Made by a program: the position numbers and the translations under genes
Notes under the pieces: generated by a model
Seen by the model: the letters and a program-made list of their open reading frames with translations, nothing else
What the model was told of the DNA's origin: nothing
Database searches by the model: none
In this document: one piece after another, positions 58,832 through 64,000 of the stretch
How the letters are laid out: every line of letters starts with the position of its first letter
Numbering within the stretch: the first letter of the stretch is position 1
DNA from: Pseudomonas baetica
GTDB lineage: Bacteria; Pseudomonadota; Gammaproteobacteria; Pseudomonadales; Pseudomonadaceae
DNA: 64,000 bases
Assembly (NCBI RefSeq): GCF_019733355.1
Contig: NZ_JAIHLQ010000007.1
Coordinates: 145,970-209,969 of the forward strand
Direction of reading: 5' to 3'

Positions 58832-59853
58832 TGTTCACACTCTCTCCTCTGGGCCAACGCCGTGTCGCTCAATTCAAGGCCAACCGACGCGGGCGCTGGT
58901 CGCTGTGGCTGTTCATCGGTCTGTGTCTGATCTGCCTGGGTGGCGAGTTGATCGCCAACGACAAACCGCTGGTGATCCGCTACCACGACACCTTTTACTT
59001 CCCCATCCTCAGTGAATACCTGGAAACCGACTTCGGCGGCGAGCTGCCGTTCCAGCCGGACTATGCCAGCGCCTACGTACACAAACTGATAGAGGATCAG
59101 GGCGGCTGGATGCTGTTCCCGCCGATCCCGTTCAGTTACGACACGGTCAATTACGACCTCACCGAGCCGGCACCGAGCCCGCCTTCGACGAGCAATTGGC
59201 TGGGCACCGACGATCAGGCGCGGGACGTGTTGGCGCGGGTGATTTTCGGCACGCGGATTTCGATTTTGTTTGCGCTGATCCTCACCGGTATCAGTGCGTT
59301 GATTGGCATCGTCGCCGGGGCATTGCAAGGGTATTACGGCGGTTGGGTCGACTTGCTTGGGCAACGGATTCTGGAAATCTGGTCAGGGTTGCCGGTGCTG
59401 TACCTGCTGATCATTTTGTCTGGCTTCGTTTCGCCAAGCTTCTGGTGGCTGCTGGGGATCATGGCGCTGTTCTCGTGGTTGGCGTTGGTCGACGTGGTGC
59501 GCGCCGAGTTTCTCCGTGGGCGCAATCTGGAATACGTCAAAGCAGCGCGAGCCTTGGGCCTGACCGACAGCGAACTGATGCGCCGGCACATCCTGCCCAA
59601 TGCGATGACCTCCACCCTCACCTACCTGCCGTTCATTCTGACCGGCGCTATCGCCACCCTCACTGCGCTGGATTTTCTCGGTTTCGGCATGCCGGCGGGC
59701 ACGGCGTCGCTGGGCGAGTTGATCGGCCAGGCCAAGCGCAATCTGCAAGCGCCATGGCTGGGGCTGACGGCGTTTTTCGCGTTGGCGCTGATTCTGTCGT
59801 TGCTGGTGTTTATTGGTGAGGCTTGCCGTGATGCATTCGACCCACAATCCTGA
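58831..59853 (+). CDS. Peptide ABC transporter permease (YejE type)
   Basis: The 340-residue permease starts FTLSPLGQRRVAQFKANRRGRWSLW, as YejE proteins do. It has the long periplasmic segment with IRYHDTFYFPIL, the conserved NWLGTDDQARDVLARVIFG, and the EAA docking loop FLRGRNLEYVKAARALGLTDSELMRRHILPNA. A longer open frame upstream overlaps the previous gene in another frame and is spurious. It pairs with the YejB-type permease to form the channel. Confidence 0.94.
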   Translation: MFTLSPLGQRRVAQFKANRRGRWSLWLFIGLCLICLGGELIANDKPLVIRYHDTFYFPILSEYLETDFGGELPFQPDYASAYVHKLIEDQGGWMLFPPIPFSYDTVNYDLTEPAPSPPSTSNWLGTDDQARDVLARVIFGTRISILFALILTGISALIGIVAGALQGYYGGWVDLLGQRILEIWSGLPVLYLLIILSGFVSPSFWWLLGIMALFSWLALVDVVRAEFLRGRNLEYVKAARALGLTDSELMRRHILPNAMTSTLTYLPFILTGAIATLTALDFLGFGMPAGTASLGELIGQAKRNLQAPWLGLTAFFALALILSLLVFIGEACRDAFDPQS

Positions 59854-59867
59854 TCAGCGGAGCTGAC

Positions 59868-61502
59868 ATGAACGACCATTTGATCGAGATCCGCGACCTG
59901 CGCGTCGCCTTCGCCGGGCAGGCAGTGGTGCACGGTTTGAACCTGGACATTCGCCGTGGCGAGTGTTTGGCGCTGGTCGGCGAATCAGGCTCGGGCAAGT
60001 CGGTGACGGCGCATTCGATCCTGCGCTTGCTGCCGGGTAAAACCGTCAGCAGCACGGGCAGCATCCGCTACAACGGCGTGGACTTGCTGCACGCCAGCGA
60101 GCAACAGATGCGCGGCTTGCGCGGCAACCGGATAGCGATGATTTTCCAGGAGCCGATGACTTCGCTGAACCCGTTGCACACCGTGGAAAAACAGGTCAGC
60201 GAAGTGCTGGAAATCCACAAGGGTCTGAAGGGCCGCGCCGCCCGGGCTCGTACCTTGGAATTACTGGAACTGGTCGGCATTCGCCAACCTTTGCAGCGTT
60301 TGAAAGCCTATCCGCACCAACTCTCCGGCGGCCAGCGGCAGCGGGTGATGATCGCCATGGCGCTGGCCAACGAGCCGGAACTGTTGATCGCCGATGAGCC
60401 GACCACCGCGCTCGACGTCACCGTGCAGCAGAAGATTCTTGAGCTGCTGATCGAATTGCAACAGCGACTCGGGATGTCGCTGCTGGTGATCAGTCACGAC
60501 CTCAATCTGGTCCGACGCATCGCTCAGCGAGTGTGCGTGATGCGTCACGGCGAGATTGTCGAACAGGCCGACTGCGAAACCCTGTTTCGCACGCCGCAGC
60601 ATCCTTACAGCCGCTTGTTGATCGAGGCTGAACCGAGCGGCGCACCCGTGCCGAGTCAGTACGATCACAACTTGCTGGAGGTGGATGACCTGAAAGTCTG
60701 GTTCCCATTGCCCAAAGCGCTGTTCAGCCGTCAGCAGGACTACATCAAAGCGGTCGATGGCGTCAGTTTCAGCCTGCAACGGGGCAAGACCCTGGGGATT
60801 GTCGGCGAGTCCGGCTCGGGCAAATCGACGCTGGGTCAGGCGATCCTGCGGCTGGTGGAATCGCAGGGCAATATCCGTTTCGGCAACAAGCAACTGAGCC
60901 TGCTCAATCAGCGTCTGATGCGCCCGTTGCGCCGGCAGATTCAGGTGGTGTTTCAGGACCCGTTCGGCAGCCTCAGCCCGCGCATGACGGTGCAGCAGAT
61001 CATTGCCGAGGGTTTGTTGACCCATGGCATCGGCACCGAGGCTGAGCGAGAAGCGGCGGTGATTCGCGTGCTGGAGGACGTCGGGCTTGACCCGAAGAGT
61101 CGTCATCGCTATCCCCACGAGTTTTCAGGCGGTCAGCGCCAACGCATCTCCATCGCACGGGCATTGGTGCTGGAACCGGCGCTGATTCTGCTCGATGAAC
61201 CGACCTCGGCGCTGGATCGCACGGTGCAGAAGCAGGTGGTGGAGTTACTGCGGCAATTGCAGATCAAGCATGGGCTGACGTATTTGTTCATCAGCCATGA
61301 TCTGGCGGTGGTGCATGCATTGGCCCATGACTTGATAGTGATCAAGGATGGCAAAGTCGTTGAGCAAGGTGCTTCGCGGGAGATCTTTACGGCGCCGCAG
61401 CATCCCTATACCCAGGAGTTACTGAAAGCCTCCGGCCTCAAGCCTGAAGAAGAACCCTGTGGGAGCGGGCTTGCTCGCGAAAGCGGTGTGCCCGTTATAT
61501 GA
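59868..61502 (+). CDS. Peptide ABC transporter ATPase, double domain (YejF type)
   Basis: The 544-residue protein has two ATPase halves. Half 1: Walker [12 protein letters not shown] (G38-S45), signature LSGGQRQR, Walker B ELLIADEP. Half 2: [11 protein letters not shown], signature [16 protein letters not shown]. The oligopeptide C-terminal motif [14 protein letters not shown] follows the first half. Residues 531-544 ([14 protein letters not shown]) are not native; they are translated from the left arm of a REP element, up to a stop at 61500. The enzyme otherwise looks complete. Confidence 0.93.
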   Translation: MNDHLIEIRDLRVAFAGQAVVHGLNLDIRRGECLALVGESGSGKSVTAHSILRLLPGKTVSSTGSIRYNGVDLLHASEQQMRGLRGNRIAMIFQEPMTSLNPLHTVEKQVSEVLEIHKGLKGRAARARTLELLELVGIRQPLQRLKAYPHQLSGGQRQRVMIAMALANEPELLIADEPTTALDVTVQQKILELLIELQQRLGMSLLVISHDLNLVRRIAQRVCVMRHGEIVEQADCETLFRTPQHPYSRLLIEAEPSGAPVPSQYDHNLLEVDDLKVWFPLPKALFSRQQDYIKAVDGVSFSLQRGKTLGIVGESGSGKSTLGQAILRLVESQGNIRFGNKQLSLLNQRLMRPLRRQIQVVFQDPFGSLSPRMTVQQIIAEGLLTHGIGTEAEREAAVIRVLEDVGLDPKSRHRYPHEFSGGQRQRISIARALVLEPALILLDEPTSALDRTVQKQVVELLRQLQIKHGLTYLFISHDLAVVHALAHDLIVIKDGKVVEQGASREIFTAPQHPYTQELLKASGLKPEEEPCGSGLARESGVPVI

Positions 61503-61546
61503 GCTGTGATTGACACATCGCCTTCGCGAGCAAGCCCGCTCCCACA
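61458..61546. repeat. REPIN overlapping the end of the YejF-type gene
   Basis: TGTGGGAGCGGGCTTGCTCGCGAAAGC and GCCTTCGCGAGCAAGCCCGCTCCCACA are the arms. The left arm is inside the coding frame of the preceding gene. Confidence 0.92.
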
Positions 61547-61669
61547 AGGGAAATTGCGGTGCCTTAAAAATATTTTCCAGGCACTGCATCCAATCGGCTC
61601 CGCCACGGGTAGTCCCTGTAACAGCCACTGTTGGCTGCCAGCGATCTACCCCTTTCGGAGAAAACACTG

Positions 61670-62191
61670 ATGAACACCACACAGCTGATTTGCTTCACCG
61701 GTTTGCTTGCAGCCACCTCGACGGCCTTCGCCCAAAGCAGTTACCCCGACACCATCAAAGTGCCGGCCGGCCACAAGATCGCGATGGAAACCACCGGTGT
61801 CGGCGAGGTCACCTACGAGTGCCGCGACAAACCCAATATGGCCGGGCAGACCGAGTGGACCTTCGTCGGGCCGAAAGCGGTGCTCAATGACCGCAGCGGC
61901 AAGCAGGTTGGCACCTACTATGGCCCACCGGCTACCTGGCAGGCTAAAGACGGTTCGAAAATCACCGGCACGCAACTGGCGGTGGCGCCATCGGGGGCCG
62001 GCAACCTGCCCTATCAACTGGTCAAGGCCAACCCGGCTGAAGGCAAAGGCGCCATGAGCGGCGTGAGTTACATCCAGCGCGTTGCGCTCAAAGGTGGCGT
62101 GGCACCGAGCAGCGAGTGCACGGCAGCCAACAAAGGCAAGCAGGAAGTGGTGAAGTATCAGGCCGATTACATTTTCTGGGCGGCGAACTGA
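61670..62191 (+). CDS. DUF3455 secreted protein
   Basis: The 173-residue protein has a signal peptide ending near TAFAQSS. The DUF3455 domain shows VPAGHKIAMETTGVGEVTYECRDK, WTFVGPKAVLNDRSGKQVGTYYGPPATWQ, and two cysteines likely disulfide-linked (YECRDK ... SSECTAANKGKQE). GGAG precedes the ATG at 61670. Function is unknown. Similar genes lie near SigK-type sigma factors in other bacteria, matching the neighbour downstream. Confidence 0.88.
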   Translation: MNTTQLICFTGLLAATSTAFAQSSYPDTIKVPAGHKIAMETTGVGEVTYECRDKPNMAGQTEWTFVGPKAVLNDRSGKQVGTYYGPPATWQAKDGSKITGTQLAVAPSGAGNLPYQLVKANPAEGKGAMSGVSYIQRVALKGGVAPSSECTAANKGKQEVVKYQADYIFWAAN

Positions 62192-62214
62192 GGTCACAGG
62201 CTCGGCACAAAACC

Positions 62215-62304
62215 TGTGGGAGCGGGCTCGCTCGCGAAAGCGGTGTAACCGTGACAGTGATGCTGACTGACACGACGCCATCGCGGACAAGCCCGCTTCC
62301 AAAG
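62215..62304. repeat. REPIN, decayed right arm
   Basis: The left arm CTGTGGGAGCGGGCTCGCTCGCGAAAGC is good. The right arm ATCGCGGACAAGCCCGCTTCC has several substitutions. Confidence 0.8.
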
Positions 62305-62346
62305 GGCTCTGTGTGCTGAAGTTAAATGTGAGCTAGATTGCACTGC

Positions 62347-62883
62347 ATGTCCTCACCCGAATCTGAATTCGATTACCAAGCCCGTCTCGCTGCCTGTGCC
62401 CGCGGCGAGCGGGCTGCCCTGCGCGATTTGTATGTGCAGGAGGGTCCGCGCCTGCTGGGTGTGGCCAAGCGGCTGGTGCGCGATACGGCGCTGGCGGAGG
62501 ACATTGTCCATGAGGCGTTCATCAAAATCTGGAACGGTGCGGCGGGGTTTGATCCGGCGCGCGGTTCGGCGCGTGGCTGGATGTTCACCGTGACCCGGCA
62601 TCTGGCGCTGAATCTACTGCGTAATCAAGCCCGGGAAACGCCGTTCAGTGATGATCATGAAATGGCTACGCAAGACGACGACGGCTTCGACGCCCAAGCG
62701 CATTCGGCGCGCATTCACCGCTGCCTGGAACAGCTCGATCCACAACGCCGAAGCTGCATCCTTCACGCCTATGTCGACGGCTACAGCCATGCGCAGATTT
62801 CCCAACGGTTGGGCACGCCGCTGGGCACGGTCAAAGCCTGGATCAAGCGCAGCCTCAACGCCTTGCGGGAGTGCATGGGATGA
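62347..62883 (+). CDS. ECF sigma factor (SigK-like)
   Basis: The 178-residue protein has sigma region 2 (ALRDLYVQEGPRLLGVAKRL then LAEDIVHEAFIKIWNGAAGFDP and ARGWMFTVTRHLALNLLR) and region 4 (CLEQLDPQRRSCILHAYVDGYSHAQISQRLGTPLGTVKAWIKRSLNALREC). No extra domains. It is held inactive by the anti-sigma factor encoded next, whose start overlaps its stop by four bases (ATGA). An in-frame TTG at 62338 is a less likely start. Confidence 0.92.
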   Translation: MSSPESEFDYQARLAACARGERAALRDLYVQEGPRLLGVAKRLVRDTALAEDIVHEAFIKIWNGAAGFDPARGSARGWMFTVTRHLALNLLRNQARETPFSDDHEMATQDDDGFDAQAHSARIHRCLEQLDPQRRSCILHAYVDGYSHAQISQRLGTPLGTVKAWIKRSLNALRECMG

Positions 62884-63581
62884 CCACTGAATCGGCACAG
62901 GAACGCGATGAACTGGCCAGTGAATATGTGCTGGGCACGCTCTCGGCTGAAGATCGCGCCAACGTTCAACGACGCCTGCCGACCGACCCCGAACTGCGTG
63001 CGGCGGTGGAGGCCTGGGAACGGCGCCTGCTGGACCTGACCGACCTCGCCGCGCCGCAACAGCCATCACCACAACTCTGGCCACGGATTGAGCGCAGTGT
63101 TGAACGGCTCACACCCAAAATACCTGCCTCGGTGAAAACCTCATGGTGGAATCTGCTGCCACTGTGGCGTGGATTGACTGCTGCCGGATTGGCCGCAACA
63201 TTGGTGTTGGGCTCAATCCTGCTGACCCAGACCACGCCGAAGCCGAGTTATCTGGTGGTGCTGGTCGCGCCGCAGGACAAGGCCCCGGGATGGGTGATTC
63301 AGGCCAGCGACTCGCGGGAGATTCAGTTGATTCCGCTGGGCGTGGTGCAAGTGCCGGCGGACAAGGCCCTGGAATTCTGGACCAAGGCTGACGGCTGGCA
63401 AGGGCCGGTGTCACTGGGGCTGGTCAAACCGGGACAGGCGCTGAAAGTGCCGCTGGACAAATTGCCGCCGCTGCAACCCAATCAGCTGTTCGAGCTGACG
63501 CTGGAAGGCGCCAACGGTTCGCCGATTGGCAAACCGACCGGGCCGATTCAGGCGATCGGGCGCGCAGTGAAGGTGTTGTGA
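62880..63581 (+). CDS. Anti-sigma factor (RskA type)
   Basis: The 233-residue protein has a cytoplasmic N-terminal part (DELASEYVLGTLSAEDRANVQRRL, the sigma-binding zone), a membrane helix (LTAAGLAATLVLGSILL, about residues 98-115), and a periplasmic domain of the RskA type ending in AIGRAVKVL. It binds the ECF sigma encoded before it until a periplasmic signal arrives. No zinc-binding HxxxCxxC motif is visible, so it is not of the ZAS type. Confidence 0.9.
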   Translation: MTTESAQERDELASEYVLGTLSAEDRANVQRRLPTDPELRAAVEAWERRLLDLTDLAAPQQPSPQLWPRIERSVERLTPKIPASVKTSWWNLLPLWRGLTAAGLAATLVLGSILLTQTTPKPSYLVVLVAPQDKAPGWVIQASDSREIQLIPLGVVQVPADKALEFWTKADGWQGPVSLGLVKPGQALKVPLDKLPPLQPNQLFELTLEGANGSPIGKPTGPIQAIGRAVKVL

Positions 63582-63713
63582 AGCGCTAAGCTGCGGGTTC
63601 TGGCAATCATCATCGGCGTCGATATTCACCATCACAGCAATGAAGTTCTCATAAAAAATCTCCGGCGTAACATCCGCTCCATACCAACCAATAACACCCC
63701 GGAGCACACCATC

Positions 63714-64000
63714 ATGAAACGCCAGACTCTTCTCAGCATCGCTTTCTCGGTTTTCGCAGTTAACGCTTTTGCCGCTACCCCGGCCCACACGATGATCGCC
63801 GCCGATGGCTCGGATCGTCTGTACCAGAACACCGTCGCCGCTGACGGCTCGGATCGCCTGCAAGGCAACACCGTCGCCGCTGATGGCTCGGATCGTCTGC
63901 AAGGCAACACCGTCGCCGCTGATGGTTCGGATCGCCTGCAAGGCAACACCGTCGCCGCTGATGGTTCGGATCGTCTGCAAGGCAACACCGTCGCCGCTGA
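63714..64000 (+). CDS. Secreted tandem-repeat protein (3' end outside window)
   Basis: The frame starts with a signal peptide (LLSIAFSVFAVNAFA) and turns into perfect 13-residue repeats, NTVAADGSDRLQG. After a shorter first unit (63792-63827), four full copies of 39 bases run from 63828, and a fifth starts at 63984 as the window ends. Codons differ only silently between copies (GGC/GGT, CGC/CGT). GGAG precedes the ATG. Pseudomonas proteins with such repeats are sometimes annotated 'phage infection protein' without experimental basis. Function is unknown; a repetitive surface or periplasmic protein is likely. Confidence 0.8.
   Translation, partial: MKRQTLLSIAFSVFAVNAFAATPAHTMIAADGSDRLYQNTVAADGSDRLQGNTVAADGSDRLQGNTVAADGSDRLQGNTVAADGSDRLQGNTVAA
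63792..64000 (+). repeat. In-frame 39-base tandem repeat
   Basis: Units begin at 63828, 63867, 63906, 63945 and 63984, after a shorter degenerate unit. The bases vary only at silent positions, alternating GAC/GAT, GGC/GGT and CGC/CGT. Confidence 0.95.

Noticed and set aside
63828..64000. Possible CRISPR-like array
   Set aside because: Repeats are directly adjacent without spacers, lie in frame in a signal-peptide protein and vary only silently.

Overview
The window is a stretch of chromosome from a fluorescent-group Pseudomonas (P. fluorescens / P. koreensis type). The evidence is gene content and order (tig-clpP-clpX-lon-hupB-ppiD next to a tRNA cluster and folD; ampR/ampC; PA2778-type lipoprotein; SstT; NhaR), high G+C coding DNA with Pseudomonas codon use, and many Pseudomonas REP/REPIN hairpins built on 'GCGGGCTTGCTCGCGAA'. 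No prophage, insertion sequence, CRISPR array or integrative element was found; it reads as core chromosome with some accessory loci.

Layout. 1-6.6 kb: 3' end of phnX, cytochrome b561, a D-cysteine desulfhydrase/ACC-deaminase-like enzyme, FadH, a nitrilase-fold protein apparently lacking its catalytic Cys and Lys with an AraC regulator, and a 28-residue microprotein. 6.8-16.5 kb, minus strand: a lipoprotein, then the protein-folding/proteolysis block tig, clpP, clpX, lon, hupB, a tRNA-like RNA and ppiD; lon has a good sigma-32-type promoter. 16.8-17.4 kb: tRNA genes transcribed Arg-His-Leu-His, with the tRNA-His/terminator module duplicated. 17.6-30.8 kb: folD, pbpG, two small acidic proteins, a degenerate C39-like lipoprotein, TerC, NhaR, an MFS exporter, SstT, DUF1993, YceH, a shikimate-dehydrogenase-like enzyme, three small proteins (one behind a candidate Pho box), and an AI-2E-family permease. 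31-39 kb: TrhP/YegQ, a glucarate locus (GntR/FadR-type regulator, transporter, GudD) with TTGT-N3-ACAA operators, and divergent ampR/ampC. 38.5-49.8 kb: single genes including DUF4174, GNAT, TSUP permease, MFS, aldose 1-epimerase, a frameshifted aldo/keto reductase, DUF1810, DNA polymerase II, a CBS protein and a GST.

49.7-50.9 kb is a gene-poor leader of about 1.1 kb. It is followed at 50.9-61.5 kb by the most distinctive locus: tonB-exbB-exbD, a 903-residue TonB-dependent receptor, then a complete Yej-type peptide ABC importer (binding protein, two permeases, double ATPase). All point the same way and together could move a peptide-like substrate from outside the cell to the cytoplasm. The importer ATPase has its last 14 residues encoded by a REP element. 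The window ends with a DUF3455 secreted protein, an ECF sigma/anti-sigma pair, and the start of a secreted protein made of 13-residue tandem repeats that runs off the edge.

Coordinates are from direct reading. Start codons were chosen by Shine-Dalgarno position and family N-termini, and often differ from the longest possible frame.
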